Source: an uncultured Oscillospiraceae bacterium (GTDB lineage Bacteria; Bacillota; Clostridia; Oscillospirales; Acutalibacteraceae). From it: a stretch of DNA of 64,000 bases. The stretch is taken from positions 1 through 64,000 of the forward strand of contig CAJUNQ010000118.1 of assembly GCA_910587835.1 (NCBI GenBank). Direction: 5' to 3'. The notes under the pieces are model-generated. The model was not told where the DNA came from. It saw only the letters and a program-made list of their open reading frames with translations, and did not search any database. How positions within the stretch are numbered: the first letter of the stretch is position 1; the number at the start of each line of letters is the position of its first letter. Of this stretch, positions 41,201-49,444 are shown in pieces. The position numbers were made by a program, and so were the translations under genes.

Positions 41201-42273
41201 TCCAGCTGGGCCTGGACCGCAGCGTATTCCTCGGTCTCCGGGTCCAGCTGGGCCAGCTGCTCCGTCAACGCCGCCTGCTGGGCAGTCAGGGCCTGATAGC
41301 CGTTAATCAGCTCTGTCAGCCCGGCAATGCCCTGGTCCGCAGCGGCCAGCTGGGTGTTCAGCTGGTCCAGGTTGGTCTTCAGGCTGGTGAGCTGCTCCAG
41401 GGCAGTTTTCAGCTGGGTCTCGGTTTGGCCCATGGTGGTGAGCTGGGCGTTGATTTGAGACTTGGCGGACTCAATCTCCACCTTTTTGGCAATGAGCTGG
41501 CCCTGAGCCTGGCCGGTCTGCTGGGCCAGCTGGCTCTGACCGGCCTCAAGCTGGGCCTTCTGGTCCGCCAGCTCGTCCGACTGCTCCTGGGTCTCGCTGA
41601 GGCCGTCCTCAATCTCCTGGCTGCTGTTGTCCAGCTCCTGCTGGGCCTCATTGAATTTCTGGTCCAGCTTAGCCTTGATTTTGGCGTTCACCGTGTCGAT
41701 TTTGTCCTGCCGCAGCCGCACGGTGACGCTCTCCTCCACATTGCCGCTGACCGAGACGCTGGCAACGCCCTCAATGCCTTCCAGCTTGGTCAGCAGTTCC
41801 CCGTCCAGCAGATTGGTAAGGGCGATGTTGTCCAGGCCCTCCCGCTCCATGGCGGCCACGGCCACAGGCAGCATGCTGGGGTTTATCTTCATGATGTAGG
41901 GGGTGCTCACCATGTCGCCCCAGCTGCCGGAGACAGAGTTCAGCTTCTCCCGGATGTCGGCGGTCAGGGTGTCCATATTGGCGTCATCGGTGAGCTGCAG
42001 CATGACCTGAGAGCTGTTCTCCCGGCTGACAGAGGTGATCTCCTCCACATGGTCCAGGGTGGCCATGGCCTGCTCAATGGGGCGGGTGACCTCTTGCTCC
42101 ACCTGCTCTGGGGTCGCGCCCGGGTAGGCGGTAATAATGACCGCGTAGGGCAGGTTGATGTTGGGCAGCAGGTCGGGGGTCATGCGGGTAAAGGCCACCA
42201 CTCCCAGCACCAGGGCAATGACCACGCCCACCAGGACGGTCAAAGGCTTTTTTACGCTGAACTTGGAAAACAT
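38224..42273 (-). CDS. RND (AcrB/SwrC-type) efflux transporter with a large coiled-coil insertion
   Basis: This encodes 1349 residues; the ATG follows AGAGGAACCC. It has the typical RND duplicated plan: the N-terminal helix, DLLPNINLPYAVIITAYPGATPEQVE, helix bundles in both halves, and a GEN-type second porter half. Usual length is about 1000-1050. The surplus is a Gln/Ala/Leu-rich coiled coil at about 195-510, placed at the point of the first porter half that faces the adaptor or TolC side in AcrB. This monoderm has no membrane-fusion protein gene beside it, so the coil may replace an adaptor. Cargo unknown; SwrC relatives export lipopeptides. Confidence 0.9.
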   Translation of the reverse strand: MFSKFSVKKPLTVLVGVVIALVLGVVAFTRMTPDLLPNINLPYAVIITAYPGATPEQVEQEVTRPIEQAMATLDHVEEITSVSRENSSQVMLQLTDDANMDTLTADIREKLNSVSGSWGDMVSTPYIMKINPSMLPVAVAAMEREGLDNIALTNLLDGELLTKLEGIEGVASVSVSGNVEESVTVRLRQDKIDTVNAKIKAKLDQKFNEAQQELDNSSQEIEDGLSETQEQSDELADQKAQLEAGQSQLAQQTGQAQGQLIAKKVEIESAKSQINAQLTTMGQTETQLKTALEQLTSLKTNLDQLNTQLAAADQGIAGLTELINGYQALTAQQAALTEQLAQLDPETEEYAAVQAQLEALTPQLAAAEAGFAALGTTAEGAPARLAELQAGREALAGALTEAKAMASAAGVDPEKIDASIAEAQKNLDQLTAGKAQLQSTLSQLDSGAVTVNQALQQLSAQQTSGVLQMSAGMSQILAGQSALSAAQQQLESAKTQLESAQEDFDKQKEAAYKNADLPITMEMVSQILSAQNFSMPAGYVDQGGAPCLVRVGDKLESAEELENLLLFDTGDEAIGKVYLKDVADVQTESNAGELYAKINGEDGLVLSFTKQSTYSTALVSKNIQARFEKLSEEYEGLRFTTLSDQGDYIYIVVDTVLQNLVLGAALAVLILLLFLRDIRPTVVIAFSIPISLMVAIVLMYFSGVTLNVISLSGLAVGVGMLVDNSVVVIENIYRLRNEGMSAAKASVQGAVQVTGAIIASTLTTVCVFLPIVFVEGVTRQLFSDMALTIGYSLLASLFVAITLVPAMTSTTLRASKPKDHSLFDRVIQGYGWLAGASLRHKWVCLALSLALLVASVGLALSRGFLFMPAMSGNQITVSFTLPQEDATFEERTAMSDQIVDRILPLDCVETVGAMASGSSGAGVMSMMGGGEAGEVSMYVILDESAGLSDSEAAKEIEAACADLDCTVEAQGAMDMSSYMSAMSGSGVEIKLYGDDMDSLIQTAEEITETLSQVEGIAQAESDLEDATPELRIVVDKNKAMENGLTTAQIYQSVSAAITEDSTATSITVDGYGQDVLVVHPKESGMNESYLKSLTVTATDRTTGDTDEVPLVRVAKFEDRQSLNAVSRENQKRVLTVSSTLEEGYNISLVTQAAQRALNGYTPPQGVTYALTGENETIMEAMGQLLQMAALAILIIYLIMVIQFQSMLLPFIVMFTIPLAFTGGFLALYLCGMEVSVVSMIGFIMLAGIIVNNGIVLIDYINQLRLEGIPRREAIILAGRTRMRPILMTVLTTVLGLVFMALATGMGAEMMQPIAVVCIGGLLYATLMTLFVVPAMYDIMAKKELRKVDL

Positions 42274-42414
42274 GGGTTGGGTTCCTCTTTTCTATGTAAG
42301 AAGATAAAGGCGGAAAACATGCGGGCAAAGGCATGTTCCTAAAGTATAAACCCTTGACAGCGTGAATGGATGAATTTTTTGTAAAGATTCCGGCAGAGAA
42401 GATCAGGGAAAAGC

Positions 42415-42443
42415 TTGCATAACAGCAGGAGATATGATATACT
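42415..42443 (+). promoter_or_regulatory. Promoter of hisHF
   Basis: TTGCAT (42415-42420), 17 bp, TATACT (42438-42443). Confidence 0.6.
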
Positions 42444-42473
42444 TGCCTTAATAATTTAGTGAGGTGAATTGTC

Positions 42474-43091
42474 TTGATTGCCATTATCGACTACGGGGCG
42501 GGCAACCTGCAAAGTGTAGAAAAGGCCCTGCGGCATATTGGCTGCGCCTGTCAGGTGGCCTCTACTCCGGCCCAGCTGGCCTTATGCGAGGCTGCGGTGC
42601 TTCCGGGGGTGGGAGCCTTTGGCGAGGCCATGGCCGGTCTGTCAAGCCGAATGCTTGACACCGCTGTCCGGGAGTTTATTGGGCAGGGCAGGCCCTTGCT
42701 GGGCATTTGCCTGGGCCTGCAGGTACTGTTTGAAAGCAGTGAGGAGTCCCCAGGTGTAAAGGGGTTGAGCGTTCTGCCTGGCAAGGTCCTGCGCTTGCCG
42801 GCAGAGGGGCAGAAGGTCCCGCATATTGGCTGGAATTCTCTGGCTTTGGAGCGCTCCGGCTGGCTGCTGCAGGGCTTGGAGGCAGAGCCTTACGTCTATT
42901 TTGTGCACTCCTACTATTTGCAGGCTCAGGGGGACGTGGTCACTGCTTCGGCCAGCTACGGAGCCCACATTCACGCGGCAGTGGAGCGGGGGAATCTGGC
43001 GGCGTGCCAGTTCCATCCGGAAAAGAGCGGGCGCACCGGCCTGCGTATTCTGAAAAATTTTGTCCAGCGGGTCAAGGAAGCAAGAGCCTAG
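42474..43091 (+). CDS. hisH: Imidazole glycerol phosphate synthase subunit HisH
   Basis: This encodes 205 residues from a TTG 7 bases after GTGAGGTG. It is a class I glutamine amidotransferase: IDYGAGNLQSV start, oxyanion motif PGVGAFGEAM, nucleophile Cys in GICLGLQVLF (about 80), and the HPEKSG His/Glu pair near residue 185. It supplies ammonia to HisF in histidine biosynthesis. Only hisH and hisF are together here; the other his genes are not adjacent. Confidence 0.95.
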   Translation: MIAIIDYGAGNLQSVEKALRHIGCACQVASTPAQLALCEAAVLPGVGAFGEAMAGLSSRMLDTAVREFIGQGRPLLGICLGLQVLFESSEESPGVKGLSVLPGKVLRLPAEGQKVPHIGWNSLALERSGWLLQGLEAEPYVYFVHSYYLQAQGDVVTASASYGAHIHAAVERGNLAACQFHPEKSGRTGLRILKNFVQRVKEARA

Positions 43092-43105
43092 AGAGGAGGG
43101 GCGGC

Positions 43106-43873
43106 ATGTACGCAAAACGAATCATCCCTTGCCTGGACATCAAGGACGGCAGGGTTGTGAAGGGAACAAACTTTACACAGCTGCGGGACGCCGGGGACCC
43201 AGTGGAAGCAGCCAAGGAGTACGACCGCCAGGGGGCGGATGAGCTGGTTTTACTGGATATCAACGCCTCTGCGGACAGCCGGGGCATTTTGACCCATGTG
43301 GTGGAGCAGGTAGCGGAGAGCATTTTCATCCCCTTTACAGTGGGGGGCGGCATACGCAAGGTAGAGGACTTTACAGATATACTGCGGGCTGGGGCGGACA
43401 AGGTTTCTGTAAACTCAGCGGCTTTACAGAGACCGGCGCTGATCCGGGAGGCGGCGGAGAAGTTTGGCAGTCAGTGCGTGGTGGTGGCTATGGACGCCAA
43501 ACGCCGGCCTGGAGGGGGCTGGTCGCTCTACCTGAACGGCGGACGGGTGGATACTGGCAAGGATGCCCTGGAATGGGCCCGGGAAGCAGAGGCCCTGGGT
43601 GCGGGGGAAATCCTTCTGACCAGCATGGACCAGGACGGGGTAAAGACCGGCTATGACTTGGAGTTGACCCGGGCAGTGTCCGAGGCTGTGGGGATTCCGG
43701 TGATCGCCTCCGGCGGGGCAGGTCAGCTAAGTCATTTTTATGACGCCTTTACCACCGGCCGGGCTGACGCAGTGCTGGCAGCTTCGCTGTTCCATTTTGG
43801 CGAGGTGAGCGTCCCCCAGCTGAAGACCTATTTGCGGGAGCAAGGGGTGCCGGTGCGGCCCGCCAGTCTGTAA
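43106..43873 (+). CDS. hisF: Imidazole glycerol phosphate synthase subunit HisF
   Basis: This encodes 255 residues; the ATG follows GAGAGGAGGGGCGGC. A (beta/alpha)8 cyclase. D11 in PCLDIKDGRVVKG and the Asp of VVVAMDAKR (D130 equivalent) are the catalytic pair. Phosphate-binding FTVGGGIR and ASGGAG are present. It turns PRFAR plus ammonia into IGP and AICAR. It starts 14 bases after hisH and forms the HisHF complex. The operon ends at a bidirectional terminator. Confidence 0.96.
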   Translation: MYAKRIIPCLDIKDGRVVKGTNFTQLRDAGDPVEAAKEYDRQGADELVLLDINASADSRGILTHVVEQVAESIFIPFTVGGGIRKVEDFTDILRAGADKVSVNSAALQRPALIREAAEKFGSQCVVVAMDAKRRPGGGWSLYLNGGRVDTGKDALEWAREAEALGAGEILLTSMDQDGVKTGYDLELTRAVSEAVGIPVIASGGAGQLSHFYDAFTTGRADAVLAASLFHFGEVSVPQLKTYLREQGVPVRPASL

Positions 43874-43890
43874 AGGCGTTTAGCTATACA

Positions 43891-43938
43891 GAACCGCCTG
43901 GATGTAAAGCGATAAAGCTTTACACCCCGGCGGTTTTA
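43891..43938. terminator. Bidirectional terminator between hisF and the VanY-like gene
   Basis: Two-part stem GAACCGCC and TGTAAAGC pairing with GCTTTACA and GGCGGTTT, T-run on plus. Confidence 0.75.
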
Positions 43939-43940
43939 TT

Positions 43941-44876
43941 CTATTGCACATCCAGATAGTTGATATATTCTTCCAGACACATAGAGCGCTGCTGCATGGC
44001 CGCGGCGTTTTCACTGCCCACATACCGCAGTACGGTCAGGTCGGTGTCCAGGTCGGTAAAGTCCACCTTGTCCTCTGGGTAGCGGAACACAAAGCCAAAC
44101 CGCCCCATATTATTCTTTAGCCAGGTGTAGGTCTTGGACTGGGTAAAGGTCTCCCGGTCCGCAGCCAGCCGCAGGCAGAGCCCGGTCTGAAAATCGCTCT
44201 CCCCAGCCATGGGGGTCTGGGAGCGGGCCTTGGTCTTTGCCATGATCGCGGTCAGGTCTCCGTCCTCCATCAGCTGCTCTACCGTGGCCAGATAGCGCTT
44301 CTCCTGCTCCTCATAGGACACATAGCCGTCGGTAAAAATCAGCACATACCCGTCCTCCCGGGCAGCGGCGCTGAGCTGGCGCAGCGCGTCGGCAATGCGG
44401 CTGTCAACCTGCACATTGTCCACCTGAGTCAGCTCCGGCACATAATCCGCGGAGGGGGAGGTCTGGTTAATGGTGAACAGGTTCACCTCGTCACTGTATA
44501 CGGGCAGACCGTTTTCATCGTAGACAGGCAGGGGAGCCTCGCTTGCGGCAGGGTCGGAGACGCTGGGGGCGGGGGGGAAGAGTTCCTGATGGAAGTAAGG
44601 CACCAGGTAGAACCAGAGGAAAAACCCGGCTATAACAGCCAACCCCAAAATGACCACAACCGCAACAACCCGGGACCAGAGCTTGATGCGCCGGGCCGCT
44701 TGGTGCTGGGCCTGCTTTTCTTGTGAGACGAACACGCTGCGCCTGCCCCAGCCCAGCTGCGACCGGCTGGGGTTTCCAATCAGATATTGCTTTCGTCTGC
44801 GTCTGGCCAAGGCGGCACCGCCTTTCTGTAGTAGTAGAATTTGAGCCCACGGGCGAGGGGCCAGTCCTGCTGGCAT
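43941..44876 (-). CDS. Membrane-anchored VanY/M15B-like protein lacking the zinc ligands (probable pseudoenzyme)
   Basis: This encodes 311 residues from an ATG with a close GGAGG; a TTG at 44810 before ARRRRKQ is an equal candidate. A basic N-terminus, one membrane helix and a Pro/Ser linker are followed by a domain that aligns along its length with M15B DD-carboxypeptidases (VDSRIADALRQL, WLKNNMGRFGFVFRYPEDK, LRYVG, LEEYI). The key motifs are broken. SGYRS reads TDGYVS, SEHQTGLAVD reads SDFQTGLCLR, and EPWHYRYVG reads DLTVLRYVG. His, Asp and His ligands are thus lost. It may bind peptidoglycan peptides without cutting them. Confidence 0.8.
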   Translation of the reverse strand: MPAGLAPRPWAQILLLQKGGAALARRRRKQYLIGNPSRSQLGWGRRSVFVSQEKQAQHQAARRIKLWSRVVAVVVILGLAVIAGFFLWFYLVPYFHQELFPPAPSVSDPAASEAPLPVYDENGLPVYSDEVNLFTINQTSPSADYVPELTQVDNVQVDSRIADALRQLSAAAREDGYVLIFTDGYVSYEEQEKRYLATVEQLMEDGDLTAIMAKTKARSQTPMAGESDFQTGLCLRLAADRETFTQSKTYTWLKNNMGRFGFVFRYPEDKVDFTDLDTDLTVLRYVGSENAAAMQQRSMCLEEYINYLDVQ

Positions 44877-45235
44877 GTCCCTCCATATAAAAATATGATA
44901 GCACAAATCCTCCTGCCGGGCAACCCCATATTTATCGCTCATGGGGCATATCGACTGTGAGGCTGGCTCTGCCGGCTCTTTGGACGCGGTAAAAAACACC
45001 CGGCGGGGGTATTGCCCGATCAGGGGAAATCTGCTATAATATAGTATGTATGGAAGCATAGCTGAAGGCAGTTATGGAAGCAGCGGTTACAAAACTGGTT
45101 TTAAAATAACGAAAAACTTTCAAAATGCACTTCCATTTTGCGAGAGGCTGTGTTATACTTACAGCAAGAAAACAACAACACGGCCTGATGCGGAGAGAGC
45201 TCCGGAAAGGCTGCCAACGAAAAAGGAAGGTGTGA
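44877..45235. other. Intergenic region with a possible promoter for the transglutaminase gene
   Basis: TTCCAT (45131-45136), 17 bp, TATACT (45154-45159), a weak -35. Nothing else is recognised. Confidence 0.4.
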
Positions 45236-46237
45236 ATGATGAGTATTCTGAAACGAGTGGTTCCCCTGTTGCTGGCGGCTGCGCTGCTTGCCGGCTGTGG
45301 ACAGACCGGGACCAATCCCAGCGCCGGGGACACCGGCCTGGAGGAAGAAGCCTATGTGGACATGATTGAGCTGGATGGGCTGGAGGAGATTGAAGACGAG
45401 GCGGTGGCCCTGGCCAGCAGCCCTGTGGCTTTGCTTAAGACCCTGAAGCCCGTGGCCTCCGGCAAAAAGGTGGAGAAGAACGAGAAGGCCAAAATCGACT
45501 ACTCCAATGTGAAGGACGGCTATGTGATGGTCAACTTCACCGCAAACACCAAAAAGCGGCTGAAGGTTCAGATTCAGGGCCCCACCACCAAGTATACCTA
45601 CGACCTGCCTGCCAAGGAGTGGACCACGTTCCCCCTGTCTGACGGGAACGGCAAATACAAGGTAGTGGTTTTTGAGAACACCTCCGGCACCAAGTATGCC
45701 CGGGTGCTCACCCTGAGCCTGGACGCCAAGTTCACCGACGAGTTCGCCCCGTTCCTGCGGTCGAACCAGTATGTGGACATTGAGGACGCCCCCAACACCA
45801 TTGCCATGGCGGAAAAGCTGGCCGGCAAGGAAAAGGACCCCATGAAGAAGGTCGAGAAGATTTACGACTATGTGGTGAAGAACTTCAAGTATGACACCAA
45901 GCGGGCGGAGACGGTGAAATCCGGCTACCTGCCTGTGCTGGACTCGGTGCTCAAGGAGAAGAAGGGCATCTGCTTCGACTATGCGGCCATTATGACCGGT
46001 ATGCTCCGCAGCCAGGGCGTGCCCTGCAAGCTGGTGGTAGGCTATGCCGGCAGCGTGTACCACGCCTGGATTCATGTGTGGAGCGAGAAGACCGGCTGGG
46101 TGGACGGCGCCATCTACTTCAACGGCAAGACCTGGCAGCGGATGGACCCCACCTTCGCGTCTACCAGCAACAGCAGCAAGAGCATCATGAAGTACATTGG
46201 CGACGGTTCCAACTACAGCCCGAAACTGATCTACTGA
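45236..46237 (+). CDS. Transglutaminase-like (cysteine protease fold) lipoprotein
   Basis: This encodes 333 residues; two adjacent ATGs follow AAGGAAGGTG, the first taken. Lipobox LLAGC, with the lipidated Cys near residue 21. A beta-rich domain (about 80-160) precedes a transglutaminase core with triad C246 (KGICFDY), H276 (YHAWIHVW) and D304 (RMDPTF). Such surface proteins act as proteases or cross-linkers on cell-wall or host proteins; which one is unknown. Single gene. Confidence 0.9.
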   Translation: MMSILKRVVPLLLAAALLAGCGQTGTNPSAGDTGLEEEAYVDMIELDGLEEIEDEAVALASSPVALLKTLKPVASGKKVEKNEKAKIDYSNVKDGYVMVNFTANTKKRLKVQIQGPTTKYTYDLPAKEWTTFPLSDGNGKYKVVVFENTSGTKYARVLTLSLDAKFTDEFAPFLRSNQYVDIEDAPNTIAMAEKLAGKEKDPMKKVEKIYDYVVKNFKYDTKRAETVKSGYLPVLDSVLKEKKGICFDYAAIMTGMLRSQGVPCKLVVGYAGSVYHAWIHVWSEKTGWVDGAIYFNGKTWQRMDPTFASTSNSSKSIMKYIGDGSNYSPKLIY

Positions 46238-46433
46238 TTTACTGACAACAAGAGCCATGACTGATATGAACTGAGGGAGGGTCCCTGGCGAGAGCCGGGG
46301 GCTTTCTCTTTTGCCCAGGGAATTTTGCGGGGCCGATTCCTTTTCGGCTGGCAAAAGTAAAAACCTGGCCGGGCCAGTGGGAGAGCCTGTGGTTTTACCG
46401 TTCTATGGCAAGGGCTTCTTCTCCACTTCCCCC

Positions 46434-46462
46434 TTTACAATTTTCCGCAAATAAGGTAAAAT
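46434..46462 (+). promoter_or_regulatory. Promoter of the type IV pilus-like operon
   Basis: TTTACA (46434-46439), 17 bp, TAAAAT (46457-46462). Confidence 0.65.
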
Positions 46463-46516
46463 AGACGGGTAAACATTCCGGGCGCGTTCCGCGTCTGTAA
46501 GGAGGCTGGTCATAAC

Positions 46517-47557
46517 TTGAATAAAAACCTGAGCAACGACAAGATATCCTCCCTCTGCCTGGAGCTCTCTCTGCTGCTCCACGCCGGCGTGGGCATGGGC
46601 GACGGCCTGGCCCTGATGGCTGAGGAGAGCGCTGGCAGCGAAAAGGAGCTGCTGGACGCCATGTCTGCCAAGGCGGACGAGGGCATGCCCCTCTCCGCTG
46701 TCATGCGGGCTGTAGAGGGCTTTCCCGCCTATGTCTGCGGCCTGGTGGAGGTGGGGGAGCAGTCCGGCCGGTTGGAGGACGCTTTGACCGCCCTCTCCGG
46801 CTATTATGAGGACCGGGCCCGGATGGACCGGCGGGTGCGCAGCGCGCTGCTGTATCCTGCTGTGATGCTGGCTTTGATGCTGGTGGTCATCACCGTGCTG
46901 CTGGTGCAGGTGCTGCCTATTTTTGAGGACGTGTACGCCTCTTTGGGCGGGCGGCTTACCGGGGTGGCGGGGGGCCTGCTGGCCATCGGCCAGTGGCTGG
47001 ACAGCGCCATGCCTGTGCTGCTGGCGTTGTTGGGGCTTGCGCTGGTGTTCTTTGGGCTGTTCGCGGCAGCGGGCGGCTTTCGGGAGAAAATGCTGGCCCT
47101 GTGGCGGGGCCGCCGGGGAGACAAGGGGCTCTCGCGCAAAATGAACAACGCCCGGGTAGCCCAGGCGTTGGCCATGGGCATGGCAAGCGGCCTGCCCATG
47201 GAGGACGCTGTCACCCTGGCGGGGAACCTGATGGAGGACGTGCCCCCTGCCCAGGCCCGCTGCCTGGCCTGCCGGGACCGGCTGGACCAGGGAGACAGCT
47301 TGAGCGCCGCCATGAAGGAGAGCGGCCTGCTGCCTGCCGCCCAGTGCCGTTTGCTGGAATTGGGCCAGCGCAGCGGCGCAGGGGACACTGCCATGGAGAA
47401 GCTGGCCCGGGACCTGGCCCAGGAGAGCGAGGCCGCGCTGGAAGACCGGGTGAGCCGGGTAGAGCCTGCGCTGGTGCTGGTGTGCTCCATTTTGGTGGGG
47501 ATGATTCTGCTCTCTGTGATGCTGCCGCTGATGAACATCATGGCGGCAATCGGGTGA
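46517..47557 (+). CDS. Type II secretion / type IV pilus platform protein (GspF/PilC family)
   Basis: This encodes 346 residues from a TTG; GGAGG lies 11 bases upstream. It has two GspF repeats, with LLHAGVGMGDGLALMAEE and SGLPMEDAVTLAGNL in equivalent places, and three membrane helices (one near 115-135, one near 165-185, one at the C-terminus). This is the inner-membrane platform on which pilin subunits assemble. It heads a cluster of small membrane-anchored proteins with overlapping start and stop codons. Confidence 0.92.
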   Translation: MNKNLSNDKISSLCLELSLLLHAGVGMGDGLALMAEESAGSEKELLDAMSAKADEGMPLSAVMRAVEGFPAYVCGLVEVGEQSGRLEDALTALSGYYEDRARMDRRVRSALLYPAVMLALMLVVITVLLVQVLPIFEDVYASLGGRLTGVAGGLLAIGQWLDSAMPVLLALLGLALVFFGLFAAAGGFREKMLALWRGRRGDKGLSRKMNNARVAQALAMGMASGLPMEDAVTLAGNLMEDVPPAQARCLACRDRLDQGDSLSAAMKESGLLPAAQCRLLELGQRSGAGDTAMEKLARDLAQESEAALEDRVSRVEPALVLVCSILVGMILLSVMLPLMNIMAAIG

Positions 47558-47561
47558 CGGC

Positions 47562-47885
47562 ATGGGCCGGAGAATAGCCCGGTGGGGCGGGCTGCTGAAG
47601 CCGCTTTGCTCGGTGCTGGCGGCAGGAGCCGTGCTGGCGTTTTTTGTGACAGCAGTGGGCAGCCTGCAGAGCGGCCAGTCCGCCGAGGGCCTGCGCCAGC
47701 TGGAAGAGGCCCTGCGCAAGGGCTGCGTCACCTGCTACGCCACCGAAGGGGCGTACCCCACAAGCCTAAAATACCTGGAAGAACGCTACGGCGTACAGAT
47801 TGACCGGGAACGCTATGACGTGCACTACACGGCCTTTGCGGAAAACCTGATGCCGGATATCACAGTATTGGAAAAAACGCCATGA
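47562..47885 (+). CDS. Pilin-like small membrane protein
   Basis: This encodes 107 residues; the ATG lies 4 bases after the gspF stop. A basic N-terminus and one membrane helix (about 18-36) are followed by a small soluble domain with C-Y-A-x-E-G-x-Y-P, a pattern seen in minor pilin-like proteins of clostridial pilus clusters. No canonical prepilin cleavage motif is obvious. It overlaps the next gene by 4 bases. Confidence 0.75.
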   Translation: MGRRIARWGGLLKPLCSVLAAGAVLAFFVTAVGSLQSGQSAEGLRQLEEALRKGCVTCYATEGAYPTSLKYLEERYGVQIDRERYDVHYTAFAENLMPDITVLEKTP

Positions 47886-48382
47886 TGAATAGAAGAACAG
47901 TCAAACATAATATAGACGGGCTGGCGGCGCTGTTGCTGTTTGCGGTGTTTGCCGTATGTATTCTGATGGTGCTGCTCACCGGGGCCGACGCCTACCGGCG
48001 GCTCACCAACCGGGACAGCGCAGCCCACGCCCAGCGCACGGCGGTGCAGTATGTGGCCCAGCGGGTGCGCCAGGCGGACCGGCTGGACGGGGTGGAGCTG
48101 GAGGACTTTGAAGGGGTGCAGGCCCTGGTGTTGGGGGCGGGGGAGGAGTATGTCACCCGCATCTATTGCTATGACGGCAGTTTGATGGAGCTGTACAGCG
48201 CCCCTGCCGACGGCCTGGGCCCTGCCGACGGCGAGCGTATTATGGCCGCGCAGGCCATGGAGCTGAGCGCCCAGGAGACAAATGGCGGCGAGACGCTGAC
48301 CGTGGCCATTACTCAGGCGGACGGCCAGCGGGATGAGCTGGTGTTGAGCCTGCGCAGCGGAGAGGGGTGGAATACAAAATGA
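47882..48382 (+). CDS. DUF4860-like pilin-cluster protein
   Basis: This encodes 166 residues; the ATG overlaps the previous stop. One membrane helix lies at about 14-36, then a domain with YVAQRVRQADRLDGVEL and LVLGAGEEYVTRIYCYDGSLMELY that resembles DUF4860 proteins of clostridial type IV pilus or competence-like operons. Likely a minor pilin or assembly factor. It ends in ATGA, shared with the next start. Confidence 0.78.
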   Translation: MMNRRTVKHNIDGLAALLLFAVFAVCILMVLLTGADAYRRLTNRDSAAHAQRTAVQYVAQRVRQADRLDGVELEDFEGVQALVLGAGEEYVTRIYCYDGSLMELYSAPADGLGPADGERIMAAQAMELSAQETNGGETLTVAITQADGQRDELVLSLRSGEGWNTK

Positions 48383-48801
48383 AAAGCAAGGCCCCTTTGA
48401 TTATGATGGAGCAGATGGTGATGATTCTGGTGTTCGCCCTGGCGGCGGCGCTGTGCCTGCAAGCCTTTGTGCTGTCGGACAGTATGTCCCGGGAGGGACA
48501 GCGCAGGGACAAGGCGGTGCTGCTGTGCCAGAACCTGGCGGAGGAGTGCAAGGCCAGCGGGCACGCTGGGGAAAATGTCATCCCAGTGCCGGATGCCAGT
48601 GGAGAAATCTCCTCTGCGCCGGTATACTACTATGATGAGAATAGCCAGCTTACAGAAAGCCCCTCGGTCTACCATGTGGAGGCGGTGCGGATTTCGTCGG
48701 ATGTGCCGGCTTTGGCCCGGGCCCAGGTGACGGCCTATGACGAAGCGACCGGCAAAGAGCTGTTTTCCATGGAATTTGCTTGGCAGGAGGAAGACGGATG
48801 A
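48379..48801 (+). CDS. Pilin-like membrane protein
   Basis: This encodes 140 residues; the ATG of MKSKAPLIMME overlaps the preceding stop by 4 bases (ATGA). The hydrophobic helix MVMILVFALAAALCLQAFVL starts with a Glu nearby, as in minor pseudopilins (N-terminal helix with an early Glu). The soluble part is beta-rich. It ends in ATGA with the next gene. Confidence 0.75.
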   Translation: MKSKAPLIMMEQMVMILVFALAAALCLQAFVLSDSMSREGQRRDKAVLLCQNLAEECKASGHAGENVIPVPDASGEISSAPVYYYDENSQLTESPSVYHVEAVRISSDVPALARAQVTAYDEATGKELFSMEFAWQEEDG

Positions 48802-49208
48802 CGGGCAGACGGGAGAAATCAAACTTTTCGCCCCCGGCGTTGGGGGGGAGTTCTCTGCTGGTGGTGTTCGCGGTGCTGAGCCTGACGGTGTTTGCCCTGC
48901 TGAGCCTTTCCACCGTGCGGGCCGACCAGCGGCTGGGGGAGGCCTCGGCCAAGGCGGTGAAAGCCTATTATGCCGCCGACAGCCAGGCGCAGGAGATTCT
49001 GGCCCGGCTGCGGCTGGGGGAGACCCCGGATGGCGTTGCCGTCAGCGGAGACCGGTATACATACCGCTGCCAGATTTCAGAGACCCAGGCCTTGGAGGTG
49101 GAGCTGCAAATGGATGAGTCCGGCAGCTTTGTTGTTCAGCGTTGGCAGGCTGTGTCAACCGTGGAATGGGAGGGCGCAGACGACATGGAGGTCTGGCAGG
49201 GCTCATGA
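48798..49208 (+). CDS. Pilin-like membrane protein (PilX/GspK-like position)
   Basis: This encodes 136 residues; the ATG overlaps the preceding stop (ATGA), with GGAGG upstream. N-terminal helix (about 18-42), then YYAADSQAQEILARLR, a pattern found in PilX-type minor pilins (a helix around a Tyr-Ala-Ala-Glu/Asp motif after the membrane segment). The C-terminal half is beta-rich. Confidence 0.75.
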   Translation: MTGRREKSNFSPPALGGSSLLVVFAVLSLTVFALLSLSTVRADQRLGEASAKAVKAYYAADSQAQEILARLRLGETPDGVAVSGDRYTYRCQISETQALEVELQMDESGSFVVQRWQAVSTVEWEGADDMEVWQGS

Positions 49209-49444
49209 CAGAGCGCGGCGGAGTTGGACTGCCGCACACAACAAAGGCGAGAAAACAGGGGCGGCGGCATGGGCTTCTCGAGCCAGTGGACTGCGTTACC
49301 TTGTTTTCCTTTATAGGGCAAGCCTGCTTTAAAACCAGAGGGATGACGGGGCCTGATGCGCGAAGACAGCCCCCGGGGTTTTACAGCTACATGGATCAAA
49401 AAGCACGACCAACCGCTTGCGTCACACCATCAGGAGGTACTTAT

